Source: Moritella dasanensis ArB 0140 (GTDB lineage Bacteria; Pseudomonadota; Gammaproteobacteria; Enterobacterales; Moritellaceae). From it: a stretch of DNA of 64,000 nt. The stretch lies in assembly GCF_000276805.1 (NCBI RefSeq), contig NZ_AKXQ01000001.1:186001-250000 (forward strand), written 5' to 3'. The notes under the pieces are model-generated. The model searched no databases. It saw only the letters and a program-made list of their open reading frames with translations, and was not told the origin of the DNA. Positions within the stretch are counted from its first letter, which is position 1. Each line of letters starts with the position of its first letter. The position numbers were made by a program, and so were the translations under genes. Positions 28,059-36,728 of the stretch are shown here, piece after piece.

Positions 28059-28169
28059 AGGATTGGCTAACCGGCATGTTTGAAAGAAGGGCATCACAGG
28101 ATCTAAACTAACAGTTCAGATCCCGTTACTATTTATGCGGTGATGGATTATGCGTTAAATCGCATGGTA

Positions 28170-28418
28170 TTAATGCTTAGTTTGCACACCGTTACGTACC
28201 ATTTCTTTACCGTTTTCATAAACTTCGTCAGTCACATAACGTGCTAAAAGTAGACTTTGCTTATCATCAAATACAGCGACAAAGTGGCGACCGTCTTTAG
28301 TGTTTGTCGCCATGCCAATACCTTCAACATTTTGTAGACCGAAACCACCGTTTTCAACACTTAATAGGAAACGCTCAAGTTCTGCTAAATTGTCAATGAC
28401 ATCATGTTCGTTATTCAT
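28170..28418 (-). CDS. Small protein of unknown function
   Basis: The 82-residue soluble protein has an acidic N-terminal helix (LAELERFLLSVENGG) and a compact segment with GRHFVAVFDDKQSLLLARYVTDEV. I do not recognise the family. Composition and codon use match its neighbours. It lies upstream of the LysR gene on the same strand, with a 111-bp gap. Confidence 0.6.
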   Translation of the reverse strand: MNNEHDVIDNLAELERFLLSVENGGFGLQNVEGIGMATNTKDGRHFVAVFDDKQSLLLARYVTDEVYENGKEMVRNGVQTKH

Positions 28419-28635
28419 TTTTTAATACTCTTTATTGCTACTCGCTCATACCAAGCAAGCACTTGTTATAATATGGTTGGTACTTTACAGATTATAACCG
28501 ATGATTTAAAGCCTTGCTGCGCTTTAATCTACGATGTTTAATTATCATCCTTCCAATTTGCCATACCCCATAACACCACTATTCTTAATGCATAACGACA
28601 TTATTGAATAAACACAAGTATGTCTTGAGGATGCT

Positions 28636-29385
28636 ATGAAGATATTAGTTGCGGTGAAACGGGTTGTCGATCATAAGGTCAACGTTAGGGTAAATGCTAA
28701 TGAAACCGGCATTGAAACCAGCAATGTAAAAATGGCGATTAATCCATTCTGCGAGATCGCGATTGAACAAGCTGTGCGCTTTAAAGAGCAAGGCTCGGCT
28801 GATGAAGTTGTCTTGGTTTGTATCGGCCCCAAAGACGCGGAAGTACAATTGCGGGCAGGGTTAGCCTTAGGCGCCGATCGGGCTATTCTGATCAGAGTAG
28901 ACGAAGAGGTTCAATCCCTTGATGTGGCAAAATTACTGCACAAAGTCGTACAAGAACAATTGCCAGATTTAGTACTATTGGGTAAACAAGCTATTGATAC
29001 CGACAACAATCAAACGGGGCAAATGTTAGCGGCGCTCACCGACATGCCGCAAGGTACTTTTGCCTCTGATATCGTTTTCACAGTGCCGAATAAAATCAAA
29101 GTCACCCGCGAAGTCGATGGGGGCTTAGTCACATTAGCTTTAAGCTTACCCGCGGTTGTTACTGTCGATTTACGCCTAAATACACCGCGTTATGCCTCGC
29201 TGCCTAACATTATGAAAGCGAAACGTAAAATCATCACCGTTATATATCCTGAGAATATTGGGGTGAGCTTATCACCACGGTTAACGACGCTTAAAGTAGA
29301 GCCGCCACCAACACGTCAAGCTGGGATTAAAGTGGCAGATGTCGCTGAGCTGGTGGATAAACTACAACAGGCTGGGGTACTTTAA
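28636..29385 (+). CDS. etfB: Electron transfer flavoprotein beta subunit
   Basis: The 249-residue protein has the ETF-beta opening MKILVAVKRVVDHKVNVRV, AINPFCEIAIEQAVRFKE, the VVLVCIGPKDAEVQLRAGLALGADRA nucleotide loop region and the signature ending with DNNQTGQMLAALTDMPQGTF. With EtfA it takes electrons from acyl-CoA dehydrogenases and passes them to ETF-quinone oxidoreductase. GAGG precedes the ATG. The only acyl-CoA dehydrogenase in the window is LiuA at 44.6 kb. Confidence 0.96.
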   Translation: MKILVAVKRVVDHKVNVRVNANETGIETSNVKMAINPFCEIAIEQAVRFKEQGSADEVVLVCIGPKDAEVQLRAGLALGADRAILIRVDEEVQSLDVAKLLHKVVQEQLPDLVLLGKQAIDTDNNQTGQMLAALTDMPQGTFASDIVFTVPNKIKVTREVDGGLVTLALSLPAVVTVDLRLNTPRYASLPNIMKAKRKIITVIYPENIGVSLSPRLTTLKVEPPPTRQAGIKVADVAELVDKLQQAGVL

Positions 29386-30396
29386 ATGGCGATATTGATA
29401 GTGGCAGACCATGACAACCATACTATTCATCCTGCGACGTTAAGTGTATTAACCGCAGCCGCAGAGATTGCGACATATACCAATAACAGTGAATTACACT
29501 TGCTTATCATGGGGCACGACTGCCAACCGGTTGTGGATATGGCGCAGGGCATAACAGGATTGAGTCAAATACTGGTTGCCGATCATCAAATATACCAATA
29601 TCCCTTAGCGGAGAACATCGCCCCGTTAATCGCGTCGTTAGTCCAAACGCAAAGCCAGGCGCATGAAGGCGATGGTCAGGGCAAGTATAGTCATATTATT
29701 ACGTCAGCAGGCACCACAGGTAAAGACTATCAACCACGTGTTGCCGCCTTACTCGATGTCGCGCAGATCTCCGATATAATCAGTGTTGAGTCCGCCGATA
29801 CTTTTAAGCGACCCATCTACGCAGGAAATGCTATCGCGACGGTACAATCGAGCGACTACCTTCAAGTTATCACTGTACGTAGTAGTGCGTTTGTCGCTGC
29901 ACCATTAAGCGACTCGTCGTTAAGTAATGGCAACCAAGTAGCTGTTGTTGAGTTAGCAGCGCAAGCAGACAGCGGTAAGTCTGAATTTGTTAACGCGGAG
30001 CTAACTCAATCATCACGACCAGAATTAACCACGGCTAAGGTTGTTATTGCTGGTGGTCGGGGGATGCAAAACGCCGAAAACTTTGCCTTGCTCGATGCAT
30101 TGGCCGATCAGCTTAACGCGGCTGTTGGTGCGAGCCGTGCTGCGGTAGATGCAGGGTTTGTGGCTAATGATTTACAAATCGGGCAAACAGGTAAGATCGT
30201 TGCCCCCGATTTGTATATTGCTGTGGGCATATCAGGTGCAATCCAACACATTGCTGGTATCACTGGCAGTAAGGTGATTGTTGCTGTTAATAGTGATGCA
30301 GATGCACCCATTTTTGATGTCGCAGACTACGGTTTAGTCGCAGACTTATTTGACGTATTGCCTGTCTTAACAGAAGTGTTAAAAGCGAAAGACTAG
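29386..30396 (+). CDS. etfA: Electron transfer flavoprotein alpha subunit
   Basis: The 336-residue FAD-binding subunit has the [10 protein letters not shown] start, [31 protein letters not shown], the [22 protein letters not shown] motif and the terminal [13 protein letters not shown]. The first codon immediately follows the etfB stop, so the two subunits are translated together. Confidence 0.96.
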   Translation: MAILIVADHDNHTIHPATLSVLTAAAEIATYTNNSELHLLIMGHDCQPVVDMAQGITGLSQILVADHQIYQYPLAENIAPLIASLVQTQSQAHEGDGQGKYSHIITSAGTTGKDYQPRVAALLDVAQISDIISVESADTFKRPIYAGNAIATVQSSDYLQVITVRSSAFVAAPLSDSSLSNGNQVAVVELAAQADSGKSEFVNAELTQSSRPELTTAKVVIAGGRGMQNAENFALLDALADQLNAAVGASRAAVDAGFVANDLQIGQTGKIVAPDLYIAVGISGAIQHIAGITGSKVIVAVNSDADAPIFDVADYGLVADLFDVLPVLTEVLKAKD

Positions 30397-30419
30397 CTAT
30401 CATTTTTATAAACGATAGC
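30396..30419 (+). terminator. Weak hairpin after etfA
   Basis: GCTATC and GATAGC arms separated by 12 bases begin at the last base of the etfA stop codon. The T-run lies in the loop and not after the stem, so termination here is uncertain. Confidence 0.3.
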
Positions 30420-30484
30420 AGAGGTTTACATCAACAATTGTTGTGGCGAAATAGGAATAATCGCCCAAATACTAGTAAATACGA

Positions 30485-31702
30485 TTATTCAAACTGATAA
30501 TCGCCAGATACGACAACCACGCCACGTTCTGAAATAGTGAAACGAGCGGCGTCTTCAACGGCATTAATACCAATTTGTGTTCTTGGTGGGATCTTAACAT
30601 GCTTGTCGATAATGCAGTTCTGCAATTGGCAGAATTCGCCGACTTCAACGTCATCAAACAGGATACTGGCTGACACTGTCGCCCCGTCATAGATCTTCAC
30701 ATTTGATGACAGTACTGAATTTTGTACAGATCCGCCTGCAATCAGCACACCACTGGAAATAAGTGAGTTAATAAATATACCTTCATTACCGCTATCTGAT
30801 GATGTAGTTCTTGCAGGTGGTAACTGTGGCTCATAAGTTCTTATTGCCCAATCACGTTGATATAAATCGATGGGTGAAACTGGTTGCAATAGATCCATAT
30901 TGGCTTGGTATAACGAGTCGATAGTACCCACATCACGCCAGTAAGCATCTTCCGTTACACGTCCTGTTGAACCGCCAAATTGATGGGCGTAGACTTTCTC
31001 TTTATCAATCAGTCTTGGAATAATATCTTGACCAAAATCATGATTAGAATTTGGATTTTCAGCATCGAGTTCTAGCGCATCGACTAATGCATCGGTAGTG
31101 AAAATATAGATCCCCATTGACGCTAAACTCTTTTCTGAATCATTAGGTAGTGGCGCTGGTTGTGCTGGTTTCTCTGCAAATGCGACGATCCGCTGGTTAT
31201 CATCTACTGCCATCACCCCAAAGCTTGAGGCTTCTGCAATCGGAACTTCCATACACGCGATACTTAAATCCGCACCGGTTTCTTTATGGCGCTGCAGCAT
31301 CGGGGCGTAATCCATGCGGTAAATATGATCGCCAGAAAGCACCACTACATACTTGGCTTCGCTACGTGATAATAACCATAAGTTTTGATAAATAGCATCG
31401 GCAGTGCCGCTATACCATTTATCCCCTTTACGCATTTGCGGTGGCACCACTGTAATGTATTCACCCAATTCAGGGTTGAAGATAGACCAGCCATCACGCA
31501 GATGTTTCTGTAATGAATGAGATTTATATTGGGTCAGTACCAGAATACGTCTTAGACCAGAATGCAGGCAATTAGTTAAGGTAAAGTCGATGATTCGATA
31601 TTTTCCACCGAAAGGCACCGCGGGTTTTGCTCTGTTATCGGTGAGCGGGGCAAGGCGTGAACCCATGCCTCCTGCGAGGACTACCGTTAATGTATCTTGC
31701 AT
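30485..31702 (-). CDS. glgC: Glucose-1-phosphate adenylyltransferase (ADP-glucose pyrophosphorylase)
   Basis: The 405-residue enzyme makes ADP-glucose for glycogen synthesis. The nucleotidyl-transferase part has VLAGGMGSRLAPLTDNRAKP, PFGGKYRIIDF, WYSGTADAIYQN and SGDHIYRMDY; the C-terminal half is a left-handed beta helix (SSNVKIYDGATVSASILFDDVEVGE). It is slightly shorter than E. coli GlgC (431) but has all active-site motifs. It is isolated: no glgA, glgB or glgP lies nearby. Confidence 0.94.
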   Translation of the reverse strand: MQDTLTVVLAGGMGSRLAPLTDNRAKPAVPFGGKYRIIDFTLTNCLHSGLRRILVLTQYKSHSLQKHLRDGWSIFNPELGEYITVVPPQMRKGDKWYSGTADAIYQNLWLLSRSEAKYVVVLSGDHIYRMDYAPMLQRHKETGADLSIACMEVPIAEASSFGVMAVDDNQRIVAFAEKPAQPAPLPNDSEKSLASMGIYIFTTDALVDALELDAENPNSNHDFGQDIIPRLIDKEKVYAHQFGGSTGRVTEDAYWRDVGTIDSLYQANMDLLQPVSPIDLYQRDWAIRTYEPQLPPARTTSSDSGNEGIFINSLISSGVLIAGGSVQNSVLSSNVKIYDGATVSASILFDDVEVGEFCQLQNCIIDKHVKIPPRTQIGINAVEDAARFTISERGVVVVSGDYQFE

Positions 31703-32060
31703 ATTTCAATCACTCCATAATTGTTTTTATTCAATTAGTTACGGGTCTGTATTTGGTACCTGTATCAATAATAGCGGTTAAATAAAATTTTATCCGCTAT
31801 TTACAACTCTTTACAACGTTTAAAAGATCTATCAATTTTCACGCCAAAAGTTAACCATCTGAAATATGGATGTATTTATAAGTGGGTAGGTTTTGTTTCA
31901 CCATAATAGTGCGGAGTCACGTATCCACCACACCAAAGTGGTGCGAATGTAACAAATTAGGAACGATAGTTTTAAACTATCAAAATATTCGGTTTAATCA
32001 CTTTTCCTTTATTATAAAACTACTATATTCTTTATACATTGATTTGATAAGGAATGACCA
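31703..32060. other. Divergent intergenic region with hairpins
   Basis: This 358-bp AT-rich gap separates glgC from the lipase gene and must hold both promoters. Two structures stand out: AATAGCGG/CCGCTATT arms at 31770-31801 enclosing the perfect palindrome ATAAAATTTTAT, and a CACCAC/GTGGTG hairpin at 31926-31943. No gene or known riboswitch is visible. Confidence 0.5.
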
Positions 32061-32894
32061 ATGCAAAAAAGAGCGATAATAGTTGAAGGTGGTGGTATGC
32101 GCGGTATTTTTGCCAGCGGTGTATTGGATGCTTTTATGGAACAACATTATTTGCCTTATGACTTTGCTATTGGTGTTTCGGCTGGGGCATCTAACTTGAT
32201 TGGTTACTTGGCTAACGCCCCACAACGTAGCTTCAATGTGATCACGACGATGGCCACAGATAAGGCCTTTTTTAATCCTGTTCGTTTTGCTAAAGGTGGC
32301 AACCTTGTCGATGTAAAATGGTTATGGGAGACATCTGTCGAACGTTATCCGATTAATCATGAAACGTTATTTAACAGTATCCCGATGTACGCCGCAGTAA
32401 CTAACGTCGATACAGGGCATGCTGATTACCATCGCATTCAGCCTGATACATTAGCCAATGTACTTGAAGCGACGACAGCATTACCGATTGCTTATCGTGA
32501 TACGCCTTGCTTTTCAGGTGGCTGCTATACTGATGGAGGTGTTGCCGACTCGATACCCGTTCGCAAAGCATATCGACTTGGTGCGCGTGATATTACCGTC
32601 GTCCTGTCCCATCCACTGAGTTATAAAAAACAAACAATTAAATATCCATGGTTGGTTAAAACACTATTCTCACAACACCCTAATATCGCCAAATCAATGT
32701 TGGTGAGAGCCAGTAATTATAACGACTCTCTCGAATTTATTAACAACCCACCAAGTGATTTAACAATTCGAGTCATTGCGCCTCCAGAACAGTTTGCAGT
32801 TAAACGATTAACAATGAATCAAGCCACCCTAAACAAAGGTTATTTGATGGGGAAGGATGCAGGCCAGAACCATATACAAAAGACGTCGAATTAA
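32061..32894 (+). CDS. Patatin-like phospholipase (YjjU-like)
   Basis: The 277-residue patatin-family acyl hydrolase has the oxyanion loop EGGGMRGIFASGV, the serine in GVSAGASN and the aspartate in TDGGVADSIPV, so the Ser-Asp dyad is complete. It matches the YjjU/RssA-like subgroup; it is shorter than E. coli YjjU (about 357) and lacks part of the C-terminal region. It is cytoplasmic or membrane-associated with no signal peptide. AAGGAA precedes the ATG. The catalase gene follows on the same strand after 95 bp. Confidence 0.88.
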   Translation: MQKRAIIVEGGGMRGIFASGVLDAFMEQHYLPYDFAIGVSAGASNLIGYLANAPQRSFNVITTMATDKAFFNPVRFAKGGNLVDVKWLWETSVERYPINHETLFNSIPMYAAVTNVDTGHADYHRIQPDTLANVLEATTALPIAYRDTPCFSGGCYTDGGVADSIPVRKAYRLGARDITVVLSHPLSYKKQTIKYPWLVKTLFSQHPNIAKSMLVRASNYNDSLEFINNPPSDLTIRVIAPPEQFAVKRLTMNQATLNKGYLMGKDAGQNHIQKTSN

Positions 32895-32989
32895 AGTCGT
32901 ACAAGTAATACAAGCAGCAAAGAATAAAGTAAGCGAAAGCAATCAAGTTGGTTTCTAAGTTCATAAATAACATAGAGAAGGAATTAATG

Positions 32990-34441
32990 ATGAGTAAAAA
33001 ATTAACCACAGCAGCAGGTTGTCCTGTTGCTCACAATCAAAATGTTCAAACCGCAGGCAAAAGAGGTCCACAATTACTTCAAGACGTGTGGTTTTTAGAA
33101 AAGCTCGCGCATTTTGATAGAGAAGTGATTCCCGAACGTCGTATGCACGCCAAGGGTTCTGGCGCTTATGGCACCTTTACCGTGACGCATGATATTACGC
33201 AATTTACCAAAGCCAAGATATTCTCTGAAATAGGTAAAAAAACTGAGCTATTCACCCGTTTTAGTACCGTAGCTGGTGAACGTGGCGCTGCAGATGCCGA
33301 GCGTGATATCCGTGGTTTTTCCATGAAGTTTTATACCGAAGAAGGTAACTGGGATTTAGTCGGTAACAATACGCCAGTATTCTTCTTACGCGATCCACTT
33401 AAATTTCCCGATCTAAATCATGCAGTTAAACGCGATCCTAGAACCAACATGCGTAGTGGGAAAAACAACTGGGACTTTTGGACATCATTACCTGAAGCTT
33501 TACATCAAGTCACGATTGTAATGAGTGATCGTGGTATTCCAGCCTCGTATCGTCATATGCACGGATTTGGTAGCCATACGTTCAGTTTTATTAACAGTGA
33601 TAATGAACGTTTCTGGGTTAAATTTCACTTTGAATCACAGCAAGGTATTAAGAACTTAACCGATGCTGAATCAGAAATACTGGTTGGTACAGACAGAGAA
33701 AGCCATCAACGTGATCTACTCGAAAGTATTGATAATCGTGACTTCCCTAAGTGGACGATGAAAGTACAAATTATGCCAGAAGACGATGCATCGAAAGTCG
33801 CTTATAACCCTTTTGATTTGACTAAGGTTTGGCCGCATGGCGATTATCCACTGATTGAAGTCGGTGAATTCGAGCTAAACCGTAATCCTGAGAACTATTT
33901 TTCTGAAGTCGAGCAAGCTGCGTTTAATCCAGCAAATGTTGTACCTGGTATCAGTTTCTCTCCGGATAAAATGCTACAAGGCCGCTTATTCTCGTATGGT
34001 GATGCACAACGTTATCGTTTAGGGGTTAATCACAGTAGTATCCCGGTAAATGCACCGCGTTGTCCGGTACACAGTTATCACCGCGATGGTGCGATGCGTG
34101 TTGATGGCAACTATGGTAGCACGGTGGGGTATGAACCAAATGATCAAGGTGAATGGGCTGAACAACCTGATTTCTCTGAGCCACCGTTGAGTTTAGATGG
34201 CGCGGCAGCACATTGGGATCACCGTGAAGATGATGATTACTTTAGCCAACCAGGTGATCTGTTCCGATTAATGACCTCAGAGAAGCAAGCTGTATTGTTT
34301 GATAATACCGCGCGTAATATCGGCGGTGTACCTGAAGAAATTCAGTTACGACATTTGCGCCATTGTTTCAAAGCCGATCCTGCTTATGCGCATGGTATTG
34401 CTAAACTACTTGGTATTGATGCAAGTAAATATCAAAATTAG
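32990..34441 (+). CDS. katA: Catalase (clade 3, small subunit, heme)
   Basis: The 483-residue monofunctional catalase has the catalytic His in [14 protein letters not shown], the Asn in [15 protein letters not shown] and the heme-ligand Tyr in [14 protein letters not shown]. It destroys hydrogen peroxide in the cytoplasm. AAGGA seven bases upstream supports the ATG at 32990 rather than the adjacent ATG at 32987 or the upstream reading from 32948. The length fits small-subunit catalases (about 480), not KatE (about 750). Confidence 0.95.
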   Translation: MSKKLTTAAGCPVAHNQNVQTAGKRGPQLLQDVWFLEKLAHFDREVIPERRMHAKGSGAYGTFTVTHDITQFTKAKIFSEIGKKTELFTRFSTVAGERGAADAERDIRGFSMKFYTEEGNWDLVGNNTPVFFLRDPLKFPDLNHAVKRDPRTNMRSGKNNWDFWTSLPEALHQVTIVMSDRGIPASYRHMHGFGSHTFSFINSDNERFWVKFHFESQQGIKNLTDAESEILVGTDRESHQRDLLESIDNRDFPKWTMKVQIMPEDDASKVAYNPFDLTKVWPHGDYPLIEVGEFELNRNPENYFSEVEQAAFNPANVVPGISFSPDKMLQGRLFSYGDAQRYRLGVNHSSIPVNAPRCPVHSYHRDGAMRVDGNYGSTVGYEPNDQGEWAEQPDFSEPPLSLDGAAAHWDHREDDDYFSQPGDLFRLMTSEKQAVLFDNTARNIGGVPEEIQLRHLRHCFKADPAYAHGIAKLLGIDASKYQN

Positions 34442-34477
34442 GCATTAGGTTGGTTTAGATCTTAAAAGCTTAAAAGC

Positions 34478-34508
34478 AAAAAGGGTGCAAATATTTGCAC
34501 CCTTTTTT
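34478..34508 (+). terminator. Strong rho-independent terminator after catalase
   Basis: A nearly perfect stem (AAAAAGGGTGCAAA / TTTGCACCCTTTTT) with a minimal loop ends in six T residues. The A-run on the left side also lets it serve the convergent ArsR-family gene. Confidence 0.93.
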
Positions 34509-34540
34509 ATCGTTATCTTTTAAAGCGAAGCTACAAAGGC

Positions 34541-34846
34541 TTAATCACAAAAGATGTCGTGCAATACGTTAATCACTTTTGTTACGTTACCATCATCTAG
34601 TTGATAGAAGATAGTCTGCGCTTCACGGCGTGTTTTCACGTATTTCTCACGCCTTAGCCAAGCCAGATGTTGCGATAACGTCGATTGCGGGATAGGTATT
34701 AATTCATTAAGCGCTGATACGGACAGTTCACCTTGCTGTAATAAGCACAATATCATTAAGCGATGCTTGTTACTTAATGCTTTCATCAGTGATTCAGCTT
34801 TAGAGGCGTTTTGCTCTAATCGCTCAATGCTCATTTGTTCAGTCAT
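34541..34846 (-). CDS. ArsR-family repressor of the BigR/SqrR persulfide-sensing type
   Basis: The 101-residue winged-HTH protein has ALSNKHRLMILCLL, LIPIPQSTLSQHLAWLRRE and the beta wing TRREAQTIFYQL. Two cysteines, C34 and C100, are 66 residues apart, the same spacing I recall for the C41/C107 pair of SqrR and C42/C108 of BigR, which form a polysulfide bridge and release DNA when sulfane sulfur builds up. The metal-site motif of ArsR (ELCVCDL) is absent. It is the last gene of the operon containing two YeeE/YedE halves and a persulfide-dioxygenase-like hydrolase, which fits this sensing role. Confidence 0.87.
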   Translation of the reverse strand: MTEQMSIERLEQNASKAESLMKALSNKHRLMILCLLQQGELSVSALNELIPIPQSTLSQHLAWLRREKYVKTRREAQTIFYQLDDGNVTKVINVLHDIFCD

Positions 34847-34852
34847 AGTTAA

Positions 34853-35284
34853 TCAATCTTTTGGCTTTGATAGCGCTATATTAACATAGTTAGAAATATA
34901 CATCCCCAGCACCATCGCAAATATAAAGGCAATAATCTTAGGATCACCAGCGGAGACATTAACAATCGCGGGTCCTGGACAAATACCTGAAATACCCCAA
35001 CCGATACCAAATAATCCTGCGCCAATGATGAGTGGGCGATCTATTAATGTTTTCAGCGGTAGGCTAAATTCGTTGGCAAATAACGGCTGCTTTAACATTT
35101 TCTTCAAGATCTGATAAACAGGGATAAAAAGTAATAACGCTGATCCCATGACCAAGGCCAAACTTGGATCCCAATCACCAGTAATATCAAGGAAGTTGAA
35201 TATTTTATTGGGGTTTACCATCTGCGAGACAATTAAGCCAATACCAAATAAGATACCGCTGAACAAGGCTATAAATAATTTCAT
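34853..35284 (-). CDS. YeeE/YedE-family sulfur transport protein, second half (PmpB-like, DUF6691)
   Basis: The 143-residue membrane protein has four helices and the signatures GLIVSQMVNPNKIFNFLDI, WDPSLALVMGSAL and GIGWGISGICPGPAIV, with the conserved Cys of the YeeE channel. Together with the next-upstream gene it makes a split version of the thiosulfate/sulfide transporter fold. It sits 13 bp after the first half and just before the repressor gene. Confidence 0.88.
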   Translation of the reverse strand: MKLFIALFSGILFGIGLIVSQMVNPNKIFNFLDITGDWDPSLALVMGSALLLFIPVYQILKKMLKQPLFANEFSLPLKTLIDRPLIIGAGLFGIGWGISGICPGPAIVNVSAGDPKIIAFIFAMVLGMYISNYVNIALSKPKD

Positions 35285-35297
35285 TCTTTATCCTAAC

Positions 35298-35726
35298 TTA
35301 TACTGTCGATGACAAAAGGTTGTTGACGATAAACACAGTAATCACCGCTGTGCTCATAAAGATGATAGTGGCGACGAGTGAACGTACTGAAAGGCGACCG
35401 ATACCACAGATCCCATGGCCACTGGTACAACCGGAACCAACACGCGTACCGATACCCACAAGCAAGCCGCCGATGATAATCGCAGACCAACTCACATCGA
35501 TGCTGCTAGGTAGTGAAAATCCTAAAAAATGCGCAAAGAAAGGACTTATCACTAGGCCGAGAATAAATAATCCCCGCCAGTATTCACTGGGTGATTTGAT
35601 GTTTTTTAAATTGTAAAAAATACCGGAAATACCACTGAGCTTACCGATACCAAAGAGCATGAATAAAGCGGAAATGGATAAAACCAGACCGCCTAAAATT
35701 GAATCTAAAATAGTTAACTGCGTCAT
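35298..35726 (-). CDS. YeeE/YedE-family sulfur transport protein, first half (PmpA-like)
   Basis: The 142-residue membrane protein has four helices, SALFMLFGIGKLSGISGIFY and IGTRVGSGCTSGHGICGIGRLS; the GSGCTSGHGICG segment is the sulfur-relay cysteine motif of the YeeE family. It probably moves a reduced sulfur species across the inner membrane with the second half. The start codon directly abuts the stop of the metallo-hydrolase gene. Confidence 0.89.
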   Translation of the reverse strand: MTQLTILDSILGGLVLSISALFMLFGIGKLSGISGIFYNLKNIKSPSEYWRGLFILGLVISPFFAHFLGFSLPSSIDVSWSAIIIGGLLVGIGTRVGSGCTSGHGICGIGRLSVRSLVATIIFMSTAVITVFIVNNLLSSTV

Positions 35727-36608
35727 TTATTTACTCTCAGCTGGTGGTGTATAAACAGGTATTTTGAAAAATACTTGCTTGCGTTTATTTTCTTGAGGTA
35801 GTCGTCCTGCTTTAATATTAACTTGCAGTGCCGGGTATAACAGTTTGGGTACGGCCAAGCTTTTATCACGAGTCTGTCTAATCGCGACAAAGTCATCCTG
35901 GCTGACATCATCACGTATATGGATATTCGATTTTTTACTTTCTGCCACTGTGGTTTGAAATTGCAATTCTCTGCCGTTTGGTTGGTAATCATGGCACACC
36001 CAAAGCTTGGTATTGTCTGGCAGTGAGTAGATCTGCATGATGCTCTGGTATAATTCTGTAGCCGAGCCGCCAGGGAAGTCACAACGAGCAGAACCGCTAT
36101 CTGGCATGAATAAGGTATCGCCAGTAAATGCATTATCTTCGATGAGATACGTGACGCTGTCTTTAGTATGTCCTGGTGTTTCAATAACCTTGATGGCGAC
36201 ATCACCAAGATGAAGTGTTTCATTGTGGTGAAGCAGTACGTCAAATTCTTCACCTGAGACTGAAACTTCGTCATCATTGAAGCCAAAGATATCCTTAAAC
36301 ACCCGCTGTGCTTGAGTGATGTTTTTTCCTATCGCAATTTTACCACCAAGCTGTGCTCTTAAATAATGTGCTGCTGATAGATGATCGGCATGGGCATGCG
36401 TTTCAAAAATCCATTGCAGCGTTAACTTGTGGTCTTTGACAAATTCAATTTGAGCATTAGCAAAATGAAAAGCAATATTGCCTGAGTTATTTTCATAATC
36501 GATAGCACTGTCAATGATTGCAGCTTTGAGGCTCTGCGGATCATAGAGCAGGTAACTGATAGTAAAAGTATCATGATGAAAAAATGGTTTAATAATAATG
36601 GCAGACAT
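35727..36608 (-). CDS. Metallo-beta-lactamase-fold persulfide dioxygenase-like hydrolase (Blh type)
   Basis: The 293-residue protein has the metal motif ETHAHADHLSAA, the His of IETPGHTKDSVTY, the Asp of FTGDTLFMPDSG and the His of VCHDYQPNG, a pattern shared with ETHE1-type persulfide dioxygenases and the Blh protein of the bigR operon. It would oxidise glutathione persulfide to sulfite. No rhodanese domain is fused. It is first in the operon; AGGAG precedes the start by eight bases, and a palindrome lies 46 bp upstream of it. Confidence 0.88.
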   Translation of the reverse strand: MSAIIIKPFFHHDTFTISYLLYDPQSLKAAIIDSAIDYENNSGNIAFHFANAQIEFVKDHKLTLQWIFETHAHADHLSAAHYLRAQLGGKIAIGKNITQAQRVFKDIFGFNDDEVSVSGEEFDVLLHHNETLHLGDVAIKVIETPGHTKDSVTYLIEDNAFTGDTLFMPDSGSARCDFPGGSATELYQSIMQIYSLPDNTKLWVCHDYQPNGRELQFQTTVAESKKSNIHIRDDVSQDDFVAIRQTRDKSLAVPKLLYPALQVNIKAGRLPQENKRKQVFFKIPVYTPPAESK

Positions 36609-36653
36609 CTTAAGCTCCTCAAGACCGTTTATTACAACTACTCATGATTAAAC

Positions 36654-36676
36654 ATCGTACATTGTAAATATACGAT
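36654..36676. promoter_or_regulatory. Operator candidate for the persulfide repressor
   Basis: A 23-bp imperfect palindrome, with ATCGTA and TACGAT ends and nine of eleven pairs matched, sits 46-68 bp upstream of the sulfide-operon start. ArsR proteins bind AT-rich dyads of this size in the promoter, so it is a plausible autoregulatory site. Confidence 0.55.
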
Positions 36677-36728
36677 ATACAAGTGGTGATATAAATGATT
36701 TGTGAATAACGGCGTAGAAATAGGGACA

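Noticed and set aside
35723-36286. 187-codon frame on the minus strand
   Set aside because: It is another frame of the metallo-hydrolase gene, which has all metal motifs; the alternative is rich in rare residue runs and has no domain.
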